Below, one piece after another: positions 1 through 6,181 of a DNA stretch of 11,652 bases. Source of the stretch: Tannerella sp. (GTDB lineage Bacteria; Bacteroidota; Bacteroidia; Bacteroidales; Tannerellaceae); assembly GCA_031289445.1 (NCBI GenBank), contig JAITPL010000186.1:1-11652 (forward strand), in the 5' to 3' direction. The notes beneath the pieces are model-generated. The model saw only the letters and a list, made by a program, of their open reading frames with translations, did not search any database and was not told the origin of the DNA. Numbering within the stretch: position 1 is the first letter of the stretch; every line of letters starts with the position of its first letter. The position numbers and the translations under genes are program-made.

Positions 1-1350
1 TTCGAACGCGCTGTTCCCTTACTGAAAAAAGCCCTGCACGACAAGCCCACCCATTTTGCCGACCGCTCCGATTTGAGGGCGAGAACGCTTCTTGCCGAAT
101 ATTATGCCGAAAACAATCGGCTCGATTCTTCCGACTACTATTACCGTTCGTTGTATGACGACCGTAATCCCGTGCGCTTCCGTCCGATTTATGACATAAT
201 AGCGGCTGTGGGCATTGCCGGCAATATGGTTCGTCGCGGCAATTACAGCGAAGCCCTGCCCCGTCTGCAACGCTGGCTGCCCGAAGCCCAAAAGGAAAAC
301 AGAACCAACGATATATTCAAGATTTACCTCGCCATGGGCGAATGTTACCTTGCCGAAAACCGTACCGCGCAAACCCTGACGACAATCGACTCCGTCCATA
401 GTCTGATGCGGCAATACCCCCAATTCGATTTTCGCAAGGAAAAACTTTTCGACCTGATATATCGCTACCATTCTACCTTGGGCGACATAAAACAGACACA
501 GCTATACGTCGATTCCATGCAAACGGCTATCAACAGTCGCAGGGAAGCAACCAGCTCCCTGATAATTCTTCGTGCAGAGCAGGAAACGTTTGAAACGGAA
601 AAGGAACTGCGCGACAAACAGATTCAAATGCACAAGACGCGCAACCTCTTTACCTTCGGCGGATGCCTTTTATTAGCCCTTGCACTGGGAATATGGATAT
701 ATTACAGCCGGAAAATCGTGCGGAAAAACCGCGAACTCGTCCGCAAAAACCAGCAATGGGCAAATGTCGTCACGGTTTCGGCGGCGAATGCAGGGGACAT
801 GGAGGATATGGAGGCGGACATAGCGAACGTGGCGGAGAATACGACGGGCATGGCGGATATGGCGGGCATGGCGGAGGATACGGAGAACGTGGCGGCGAAC
901 ATGGCGGGCATGGCGGATACGGCGGACATGGCGAATACGGCGAATATGGAAGACGCTCTGCCGGAAGACGCCGGAGAAAAAACAGCGCCGGCTCTTCCGG
1001 ATACCTCGGACAGTATGATTATGGGCGAAATAGAGATACTGATAGCCGGAGGGCTTTACAAGGACAGTAATCTTTCGCTTGAAATGCTCGCGGAAAAAAC
1101 CGGTCATATCCAGAATTACATCTCAAAAGCCATCAACCGTTGCACCGGTAAACATTTCAAAGCCTACGTCAACGAATACCGTATAAAAGAGGCTATACAT
1201 ATCCTGTCGGACGCCAAATACGCGAATCTTTCCATTGACAGCCTCGCTTATGAATCGGGATTCAACGACCGGACAATTTTTTATCGCGTGTTCAAAAAAA
1301 CAACCGGCCTGTCGCCTTCCGACTTCAAAAAGAACGCGATCAAAAAGTGA
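1..1350 (+). CDS. TPR / transmembrane / AraC-type helix-turn-helix regulator, 5' partial
   Basis: The frame is open from base 1, so the true start lies upstream; a TTG at 73 is internal. Of 449 visible residues, about 1-195 are helical hairpins of TPR type (for example the stretch around MGECYLAENR), followed by a short charged helix. Bases 646-705 encode one membrane helix (rich in Leu, Ala, Ile, Trp) followed by basic residues. A low-complexity linker (bases 781-951) comes next. Bases about 1060-1341 encode an AraC-family DNA-binding domain with two helix-turn-helix units, the first around LSLEMLAEKTG and the second around LSIDSLAYESGFND followed by the family-typical FYRVFKKTTGLSPSDFKK ending. 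The architecture matches Bacteroidota regulators that sense through a periplasmic TPR domain and bind DNA on the cytoplasmic side; ligand and targets cannot be read from the sequence. There is no histidine kinase or receiver domain. The gene is convergent with the minus-strand operon. Confidence 0.9.
   Translation, partial: FERAVPLLKKALHDKPTHFADRSDLRARTLLAEYYAENNRLDSSDYYYRSLYDDRNPVRFRPIYDIIAAVGIAGNMVRRGNYSEALPRLQRWLPEAQKENRTNDIFKIYLAMGECYLAENRTAQTLTTIDSVHSLMRQYPQFDFRKEKLFDLIYRYHSTLGDIKQTQLYVDSMQTAINSRREATSSLIILRAEQETFETEKELRDKQIQMHKTRNLFTFGGCLLLALALGIWIYYSRKIVRKNRELVRKNQQWANVVTVSAANAGDMEDMEADIANVAENTTGMADMAGMAEDTENVAANMAGMADTADMANTANMEDALPEDAGEKTAPALPDTSDSMIMGEIEILIAGGLYKDSNLSLEMLAEKTGHIQNYISKAINRCTGKHFKAYVNEYRIKEAIHILSDAKYANLSIDSLAYESGFNDRTIFYRVFKKTTGLSPSDFKKNAIKK
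781..951 (+). repeat. Degenerate GGCGGAYAT-like repeat inside the regulator gene
   Basis: About 170 bases are built from degenerate units of 9 bases such as GGCGGATAT, GGCGGGCAT and GGCGAATAC. In the gene's frame they encode a monotonous Met/Thr/Val-Ala-Asp/Gly/Asn peptide (for example GMADMAGMAED) between the membrane helix and the DNA-binding domain. The +3 frame through the same bases reads a Gly-His-Gly-Tyr-rich peptide, and the minus strand is also open, which explains the long shadow frames here. The tract preserves the reading frame, so the regulator is intact across it. It probably arose by slippage expansion of a linker. Confidence 0.8.
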
Positions 1351-1384
1351 TTAGTGATTAATGATTAGTGATTAATGATTAGTG
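1348..1384. repeat. Heptanucleotide array TGATTAR x5 starting at the regulator stop codon
   Basis: Five tandem 7-base units, alternating TGATTAG and TGATTAA, run from 1348 to 1382 followed by TG. The first three bases are the stop codon of the AraC-type regulator. Because 7 is not a multiple of 3, the array places stop codons in every plus-strand frame. Two other genes in this window end in similar but different 7-base arrays. Confidence 0.85.
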
Positions 1385-1640
1385 CCCCGATGGGTAACAG
1401 GGTGCGGGTGATTCCGTTTTCTATTGATATGAATCTCCGTCGGGGATGTACCGTATTAATTCTATGTTACCGCAGTTAATAAGTTTTGCCCCTTCGGGCA
1501 GAGGTATGAAGAGCGTTTGCTCCCGCAGGTTGCGGCTTACGCCTTACCTGCGGTTATGAAAATACTGCCCTTTCGGGCAGCCTCTGCAAACAATTTATTT
1601 CGCAAAATAATAGCGCCTCAAAAAAAGCTTTAACCCTACC
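1385..1640. other. Gene-free spacer with several inverted repeats
   Basis: No credible reading frame is present. Inverted pairs include CCCCGA (1385-1390) with TCGGGG (1440-1445) and GGTAAC (1393-1398) with GTTACC (1466-1471); these cross each other and would form a pseudoknot if both paired. Both are only 6 bp and may be chance. The 1487-1587 part is described separately. The wording of the sequence resembles multi-copy intergenic repeats of Bacteroidota, but I cannot confirm a copy number from one window. Confidence 0.4.
1487..1587. repeat. Cluster of hairpins able to form a cloverleaf-like fold
   Basis: Two near-identical 15-base copies, TGCCCCTTCGGGCAG (1487-1501) and TGCCCTTTCGGGCAG (1566-1580), each form a small hairpin. 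Between them lie GAGC-GTTT-GCTC (1511-1522) and an 8-bp stem CCGCAGGT (1523-1530) with ACCTGCGG (1546-1553). GCAGAGG (1498-1504) is perfectly complementary to CCTCTGC (1581-1587), enclosing three of the hairpins in a closed junction. The 7-bp closing stem competes with the first hairpin for bases 1498-1500. On the minus strand the hairpin at 1565-1580 is followed by TATTTTC, so it could also end transcription of the comF operon. It may be a repeat element, a terminator region or a structured RNA. Confidence 0.5.
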
Positions 1641-1675
1641 TTCTAATTTCTAACTTCTACTTTCTACCTTCTATC
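1641..1675. repeat. Heptanucleotide array TTCTANN x5 at the comF stop codon
   Basis: Five tandem 7-base units TTCTAAT, TTCTAAC, TTCTACT, TTCTACC and TTCTATC fill 1641-1675. Read on the minus strand each unit carries TAG, and the first TAG met by a ribosome (1673-1671) is the stop codon of the ComF-like gene. The following units supply TAG in all three frames. The unit sequence differs from the arrays at 1348 and 10987, so the period and the position are shared and not the sequence. Confidence 0.85.
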
Positions 1676-2366
1676 TTTGTCCCGCGATTGACAATGCAAA
1701 AATGCTGATGGTGATGTTGGGAACGGCAACAAGGGCATCGACGCAGGCCGAGATAGTAGAGCCGGTAGTCATTACGTCGTCTATCAACAGTACGTGCTTG
1801 CCGCTGAGCGCTTCGATGGCGGTCGCCATAAAGATATTTTCGACGTTGAGGCGGCGGTCATAAGCATTCTTGCGGGTTTGAGTTTTGGTGTTGACAACAC
1901 GGCGCACTGCTTCCGTTTCAACACTGCAACCATAGACCGCCGCCATGCCTTGCGCTATACAGGCCGACTGGTTGTATCCGCGTTTGCGCTCTCTCTTTGG
2001 ATGGAGGGGGACAGGGATGATAGTGTCGATAGAAGCGAAATAACCCGCATTTTTAAGCTCGGTAGCGGCTATGTTGCCAAGATACACGGCCAGCGATTTG
2101 TTGCCGTAATATTTTAGCGCGTGAACAAGTTTTTGCGTTACCCCCTCCTTCTCGAAATACAAATAGGCCGTTACTTCATTGAGCTGTGAATATCCTGATA
2201 ATAAAATCCTTGCATTATTGGCTTTGTATAGGTGATAATCGGTTGTGGGTAGGTCGCAGAAGCAGTCGAGGCAGACAAACTTCTCGCCCTCCACTAATAT
2301 TTTTTTGCAGTTAAGACATAATTCGGGATAGAACAGGGCGAACAAATACTTCAGCAATTTAATCAT
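1671..2366 (-). CDS. comF: ComF family phosphoribosyltransferase-fold protein
   Basis: The 231-residue product has the ComF layout: an N-terminal zinc-ribbon-like pair of CxxC motifs (Cys17/Cys20 and Cys32/Cys35), then a type I phosphoribosyltransferase domain with the PRPP loop VLLIDDVMTTGST at about 192-204. The segment PVPLHPKRERKRGYNQS (about 118-134) is also characteristic. In Bacillus and Haemophilus, ComF relatives are needed for DNA uptake; in Bacteroidota the role is not established and no other competence gene is nearby. I chose the ATG at 2366; a TTG six bases upstream in frame is less likely. The ATG overlaps the recX stop codon by 8 bases, indicating translational coupling as last gene of the operon. 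The length is normal and all key motifs are present. Confidence 0.92.
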   Translation of the reverse strand: MIKLLKYLFALFYPELCLNCKKILVEGEKFVCLDCFCDLPTTDYHLYKANNARILLSGYSQLNEVTAYLYFEKEGVTQKLVHALKYYGNKSLAVYLGNIAATELKNAGYFASIDTIIPVPLHPKRERKRGYNQSACIAQGMAAVYGCSVETEAVRRVVNTKTQTRKNAYDRRLNVENIFMATAIEALSGKHVLLIDDVMTTGSTISACVDALVAVPNITISIFALSIAGQR

Positions 2367-2832
2367 AATCAACGTTTTTAATCATTATCTTCAGTGTCTT
2401 GACGATGAGAGGCGTCTCGAAACCCCGTGATGAAGCAAACCGCATCAGCTTGGCGAACAGGTCTTGCGGCGAGCTGCTTTTGACCGTGCGTCGCTTGCCG
2501 ACTAACAAATTACGCAGTACGGACATGTATTCCTCGTCGTCGATACCGCTTATCGCATCCTCATAGATGGCGGGTTTGATGTCCCTAATTTTCAACTCGT
2601 AAGCGATTTTGATTCGTCCCCAGTGATTGAAGCGAAACTTGTCGTTTACGAAAGCGCGGACGAAACGGCTTTCATCAACGAACTTTTCATCCGATAGCCT
2701 CCGTATAATCCGTTTCCCGGCGTCCGGCGACAGACCGGCGTCGCGAATCTTGCGGCGCAGGTCGAACAGGCATCTTTCAGCCTGCGAACAATAAGCTGCC
2801 AGTGCGGCTAAAACCTCTGCTTCACTCTTCAT
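2359..2832 (-). CDS. recX: RecX family regulatory protein
   Basis: This 157-residue, highly charged helical protein has the RecX pattern of three-helix repeats: an N-terminal AxxYCSxAERCLFDLRRKI-type helix, a middle LSDEKFVDESRFVRAFVNDK segment with the FNHWGRIKIAYEL stretch typical of the family, and a C-terminal repeat around LFAKLMRFASSRGF. RecX proteins bind RecA filaments and limit or modulate their activity in homologous recombination and the SOS response. No recA is present in the window. The ATG at 2832-2830 overlaps the prmC stop (ATGA), so it is translated in a coupled way after prmC. The length is usual for the family, and no frameshift or truncation is visible. Confidence 0.9.
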   Translation of the reverse strand: MKSEAEVLAALAAYCSQAERCLFDLRRKIRDAGLSPDAGKRIIRRLSDEKFVDESRFVRAFVNDKFRFNHWGRIKIAYELKIRDIKPAIYEDAISGIDDEEYMSVLRNLLVGKRRTVKSSSPQDLFAKLMRFASSRGFETPLIVKTLKIMIKNVDYD

Positions 2833-3740
2833 AGTCTATCCTGTTTTTCCCTGACAATACAATCCATTGCGGACAATAACTCTTTGCAGAGTTTTGCGGT
2901 TATAAACCTGTTTTTCCCTGACAGGTCAAGATGAACTTTTATGTCCGTAAATCCTTTCCCTGCAAGTAAATCGACCGTCCCGGCGCTATGCAGCGGATTG
3001 ATTTCGAGAAAAAGGCGTCCGTCCGGCGACAGTCTTTGGAGGGCAAAGTCGGCAATCGAACGGTAATAAAGCAGGGGTTTGGCGTCAGGAACAAACAGCG
3101 CCCCGTGAGGCTCATAATCAAGAACGTTAGCCGTCATGGCTGCCTTCTCGCTTTCGCAAACGTATGGCGGATTGCTGACAATAATGTCGAAACCGCTTGA
3201 GAACGCCGCGAGCATGGCCCCGGTTTGCAAAATATCTGCGTTAGCGAAGTCTATATCAACATTGTTCAGAACAGCATTTTTGCGGGCGGTAGCAAGTGCG
3301 GCTTCCGAGACGTCAATGGCTGTTACCCCGGCATTTAATATATGCTTGGCAAGCGTGACGGCGATGCAGCCGCTACCTGTGCCTATATCAAGGATTGAAA
3401 CATGCTTGCGGCTTGCTTGCGACGATTTGATAATCATATCGACCAATTCTTCGGTCTCGGGGCGGGGTATAAGAACAGTAGCGTCAACCTTGAAGGGCAG
3501 GCTGTAGAACTCCGTCTCTCCAAGCACATACTGCAAAGGCTCCATTGTTTTAAGCCTCTCGACTGTCCGGTGTATCGCTTCCTTTGCGACGGCAGGCAGT
3601 AGAGCCTCCCTGTTCAATACCTGACGACTGTACGGCATCCCGCATATAGACGATAATATCACACGGATGAAGCTGCGAATCTCATCCTCCGGATAAATAT
3701 CTTTCAGACTGTTGAAAATGTACTTCTTCGTTTCCTGCAT
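2829..3740 (-). CDS. prmC: Release factor glutamine N5-methyltransferase
   Basis: PrmC methylates the glutamine of the GGQ motif in peptide chain release factors, using S-adenosylmethionine, which raises termination efficiency. The 303-residue product shows the helical N-terminal domain (1-80), the IPRPETEELV motif (91-100), the SAM-binding loop DIGTGSGCIA (118-127) and the catalytic, glutamine-binding NPPY motif (190-193). The frame continues upstream to a TTG at 3869, but that part overlaps the preceding gene and lacks homology-like sequence; the ATG at 3740-3738 gives the usual N-terminus and length. The gap to the upstream TPR gene is 25 bases and the stop overlaps the recX start. The C-terminal ~20 residues after the conserved core are slightly longer than in many homologues. 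It acts in the cytoplasm. Confidence 0.95.
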   Translation of the reverse strand: MQETKKYIFNSLKDIYPEDEIRSFIRVILSSICGMPYSRQVLNREALLPAVAKEAIHRTVERLKTMEPLQYVLGETEFYSLPFKVDATVLIPRPETEELVDMIIKSSQASRKHVSILDIGTGSGCIAVTLAKHILNAGVTAIDVSEAALATARKNAVLNNVDIDFANADILQTGAMLAAFSSGFDIIVSNPPYVCESEKAAMTANVLDYEPHGALFVPDAKPLLYYRSIADFALQRLSPDGRLFLEINPLHSAGTVDLLAGKGFTDIKVHLDLSGKNRFITAKLCKELLSAMDCIVREKQDRL

Positions 3741-3765
3741 TATGTCGCAAAAATAGTCAATTATA

Positions 3766-4599
3766 TCAGAACGATTCTTTGATACAGCGTTCGACAGTTT
3801 CTTTGTCGTAACCAAGCTCGCCTGCCGTTTTGAAATCGACGGCAGCGGATTCTTTCTCGTACTGCGCAAGTTTTATCCGCCCGCGCAGCATGTACATCTC
3901 GGCCGTAGGCTCCTTGACGGCTGCAAATACCTTGTTTATGTCCGTCAAGGCAAGCCTGTTGCGTTTCATCAGATAATACAACTCGGCGCGTTCTTCGAGC
4001 AGTCTTGCGTTATCCGGCACCTTGTCGGCAAGGTAGTTGAAGATGACTTCGCTCTCGTCATAGTTGCCACGCGCCATTTCGAGAATGGCATATCCGAAGC
4101 GGCCTAAAAACGTATCCTTGTATTTCTCTATTATAAGGTTGAAATCGGCTTGGGCTAATTCGTGGTCTCCGGTGTTGATGTAGAGCAATCCCCGGTCGTA
4201 GAGCGCCTGTTCGTGCAGGGGATATTTTTCCAGCAGCTTGTTATAGTCAGCCAGAGCCTTGAAAATCTCATTCATCTCGGTATAAAGCTCGGCGCGGTTT
4301 AACAGTATCAAAGCATCTTCGGGACGCTGACTGAGGGCTGCCGAATATGACACTTCAGCATCTTCAAACTTGCCTTGACGACGTTGTATTGTGCCGAGAT
4401 TGGTCAGCAGCGCGAAGTTGAATTTGTTGGCCGGCTCAAGCCGCATCGCCGCCTTCAGACTTTCCTCTGCCGCCGGTAAAGCGCCTGAATCGGCATACTC
4501 GTAACTCCTTTTCAACATATCTTCATAAGTCTGCGCCTTCACCCCAATCGTTGAACATAACGCACTTATTATCAATATAAAAGCAAAAATTATCTTCAT
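3766..4599 (-). CDS. Exported tetratricopeptide repeat protein
   Basis: The 277-residue product begins with a signal peptide (MKIIFAFILIISALCSTIG followed by VKA, likely cleavage site) and then consists almost entirely of TPR helix pairs, about six or seven, with typical spacing and residues such as NLGTIQRRQGKFEDAEVSYS, LYDRGLLYINTGDHELAQAD and LLEERAELYYLMKRNRLAL. TPRs are protein-protein interaction scaffolds; this one would act in the periplasm. The in-frame codons upstream of 4599 include the promoter, so the ATG at 4599-4597, about 23 bases after the TACCTTTG signal, is the start. It is the first gene of the tpr-prmC-recX-comF operon. The partner is unknown and no catalytic domain is visible. 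Confidence 0.88.
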   Translation of the reverse strand: MKIIFAFILIISALCSTIGVKAQTYEDMLKRSYEYADSGALPAAEESLKAAMRLEPANKFNFALLTNLGTIQRRQGKFEDAEVSYSAALSQRPEDALILLNRAELYTEMNEIFKALADYNKLLEKYPLHEQALYDRGLLYINTGDHELAQADFNLIIEKYKDTFLGRFGYAILEMARGNYDESEVIFNYLADKVPDNARLLEERAELYYLMKRNRLALTDINKVFAAVKEPTAEMYMLRGRIKLAQYEKESAAVDFKTAGELGYDKETVERCIKESF

Positions 4600-4621
4600 A
4601 AATATCTTTATTAAAAGTAGC

Positions 4622-4629
4622 CAAAGGTA
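4622..4629 (-). promoter_or_regulatory. Bacteroidota -7 promoter element TACCTTTG for the tpr-prmC-recX-comF operon
   Basis: On the minus strand these bases read TACCTTTG, a full match to the Bacteroidota primary sigma -7 consensus TANNTTTG. The ATG of the TPR gene lies 23 bases downstream, giving a short 5' leader. No clear TTG-type -33 element is seen at the expected distance. Confidence 0.75.
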
Positions 4630-4749
4630 CAAAATAAATTGAATTTTCAGGCACGGAGGACTTTTAGTTTCTCCGGAGTAGAGCACATCGCACAACAGCC
4701 CAACGTAGTCAATTTAAGGAAAAGTCACCGGGAAATAGCATTATTGGCA

Positions 4750-4795
4750 GACATTCCAAGTCTCGCAGACTTGGAATGTCTTCGAGACATGTCTT
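4750..4795. repeat. Perfect 15-bp dyad and adjoining 10-bp palindrome between divergent genes
   Basis: AGACATTCCAAGTCT (4750-4764), a CGC spacer and AGACTTGGAATGTCT (4768-4782) form a perfect inverted repeat. Three bases later AGACATGTCT (4786-4795) is a 10-bp palindrome sharing the AGACAT/ATGTCT ends. The site lies between two divergent promoters, upstream of both genes, so it is not a terminator for either. It could be an operator, or more probably a dispersed intergenic palindrome. As RNA it would form a very stable hairpin. Confidence 0.8.
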
Positions 4796-4845
4796 CTAAT
4801 CAATCCATCATCATGCGAAATCCACTCTGTTTGCTAAAAAAGTAT

Positions 4846-4853
4846 TACCTTTG
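4846..4853 (+). promoter_or_regulatory. Bacteroidota -7 promoter element TACCTTTG for the WbsX/GH99-like gene
   Basis: TACCTTTG is a full match to TANNTTTG and lies 18 bases before the ATG at 4872. Transcription would begin around 4858-4862, leaving a leader of only about 10-14 bases. A more upstream in-frame TTG falls inside this promoter and cannot be the start. Confidence 0.75.
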
Positions 4854-4871
4854 CGGCAAAATTGTTATTAT

Positions 4872-6059
4872 ATGAGAAATATTGGATTTGTTTATTTAGT
4901 ACTTGTGTCGATGGTTTTGGGGGCTTGCAACCCTCAGAAGAAGTCGGACAAAGCGAAACAGCATTACGATGTGGCGGCATATATCTGGCCTGCCTATTTC
5001 AACGAGCCTCGTTTTGGGGATATGGGCGTTTTCCATGACGGAAAGGGCGAATGGGAGGCTATTTACAACGCCAAACCCAAGTTTGAAGGTCATCGGCAAC
5101 CACGCGAACCGCTGTGGGGCTATTTCGACGAGTCAGCTCCCGAAATGCAAGAGAAAATCATCGCTACAGCTCTTGACTACGGCGTCAATACCTTTATTTT
5201 CGACTGGTATTGGTACGACGACCGCCCTTTCCTTGAAGACGTGCTTAACAAGGGCTTCCTGAAGGCTAAAAATAATGAAGAAATGAACTTTTACCTTATG
5301 TGGGCTAATCATACACATAACTCCTACCTCGACTATACCAACCCGGATAAAAACAAGATTTATTGGGAAGGTGGCGTTAGCCGTGAGATATTCGACCGCC
5401 TGACAGACCACGTGATAAAGGATTATTTTTCGCGCCCCAACTACTACAGGATAGACGGCAAGCCGGTATTTGCCATTTATGAGGTAAGCACGTTTATCAA
5501 TGGCATTGGCGGCGAACAGGCAGCTCGAGAGGCTCTCGACGCTTTCCGCAAGAAATGCGTCGCAGCCGGATTGCCGGGCGTTCATATACAGGCTATTTTG
5601 TGGACTATATTACCCGAAAGCCTTGCCGCAACTCCGGGCGATAAGCATCAAACGGAGAACACGCTGATGCAAAAACTTGGATTCGAGAGCCTTACGCACT
5701 ATCAATGGTGTCATTATGTGCCTACCGGCCAACCGTATCTTGCGTGGGGCGAAAAGGCGCAGGCACAATATCCCGATTTTGACAAGGCGTTCACCCTGCC
5801 GTATTATCCGCATGTTTCCATCAGTTGGGATCCCAATCCGCGTTTCCCTGAAGGGACATATCCCTGTGTGCAGGACGCTACTCCCGATCAATTCAAACAA
5901 TTCCTGCTGAAAGCAAAAGAATATGTCGATGCCCATCCTCAACAGACCCCATTGATTACCGTCAATGCGTGGAACGAATGGGCCGAGGGCAGCTATCTCG
6001 AACCGGATACCGAATATCAATACGGTTTTCTGGAAGCCGTCAAAGAAGTATTCAAATAG
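4872..6059 (+). CDS. WbsX/GH99-like lipoprotein, putative glycosidase
   Basis: The 395-residue product starts with a lipoprotein signal peptide (MRNIGFVYLVLVSMVLGAC, lipobox LGAC with the lipidated Cys at about residue 19), so it should be anchored to a membrane facing the periplasm or the surface. The rest is a single TIM-barrel-like domain of the WbsX family, related to glycoside hydrolase family 99 (endo-alpha-mannosidase type). Key signs are the opening YDVAAYIWPAYFNEPRF segment, IFDWYWYDDRPF, the WANHTHNS stretch and the C-terminal NAWNEWAEGSYLEPD motif, where Glu369 and Glu372 have the E-x-x-E spacing of the GH99 catalytic pair. Substrate cannot be assigned; mannose-containing glycans are a guess from the family. 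It has its own promoter and no SusC/SusD, sulfatase or glycosyltransferase neighbour, so it appears as a single gene. Confidence 0.85.
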   Translation: MRNIGFVYLVLVSMVLGACNPQKKSDKAKQHYDVAAYIWPAYFNEPRFGDMGVFHDGKGEWEAIYNAKPKFEGHRQPREPLWGYFDESAPEMQEKIIATALDYGVNTFIFDWYWYDDRPFLEDVLNKGFLKAKNNEEMNFYLMWANHTHNSYLDYTNPDKNKIYWEGGVSREIFDRLTDHVIKDYFSRPNYYRIDGKPVFAIYEVSTFINGIGGEQAAREALDAFRKKCVAAGLPGVHIQAILWTILPESLAATPGDKHQTENTLMQKLGFESLTHYQWCHYVPTGQPYLAWGEKAQAQYPDFDKAFTLPYYPHVSISWDPNPRFPEGTYPCVQDATPDQFKQFLLKAKEYVDAHPQQTPLITVNAWNEWAEGSYLEPDTEYQYGFLEAVKEVFK

Positions 6060-6153
6060 TCATAAATAATTTGTTCATAACAGTTTGCAGCGACTATTCG
6101 AGTAATTCGGCCGGTATTTTCCCGACGGTTGCCATTTATTAAAATATTATTAC

Positions 6154-6161
6154 TACTTTTG
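6154..6161 (+). promoter_or_regulatory. Bacteroidota promoter TACTTTTG for the helicase-cinA pair
   Basis: TACTTTTG matches TANNTTTG, with a TTG at 6129-6131 in roughly the -33 position (22-base spacing). The helicase ATG follows 20 bases downstream. There is no gene between 6060 and 6181, and no strong terminator hairpin after the preceding gene. Confidence 0.72.
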
Positions 6162-6181
6162 TCTCATTAAATTAATAAGAT

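Noticed and set aside
73..75. TTG as start of the regulator gene
   Set aside because: The frame is open to base 1 and TPR-like sequence continues upstream, so the gene is cut by the window edge.
663..1070. Plus-strand frame encoding a Gly/His/Tyr-rich peptide, and open minus-strand frames over the same bases
   Set aside because: They are by-products of the GC-rich repeat inside the regulator gene; the regulator frame has clear domains on both sides of the tract.
1498..1587. tRNA gene
   Set aside because: The fold is cloverleaf-like but lacks the T-loop consensus, a 7-base anticodon loop and D-loop guanines.
3741..3869. N-terminal extension of PrmC from a TTG at 3869
   Set aside because: It overlaps the 3' end of the TPR gene by over 100 bases and the ATG at 3740 gives the normal PrmC N-terminus.
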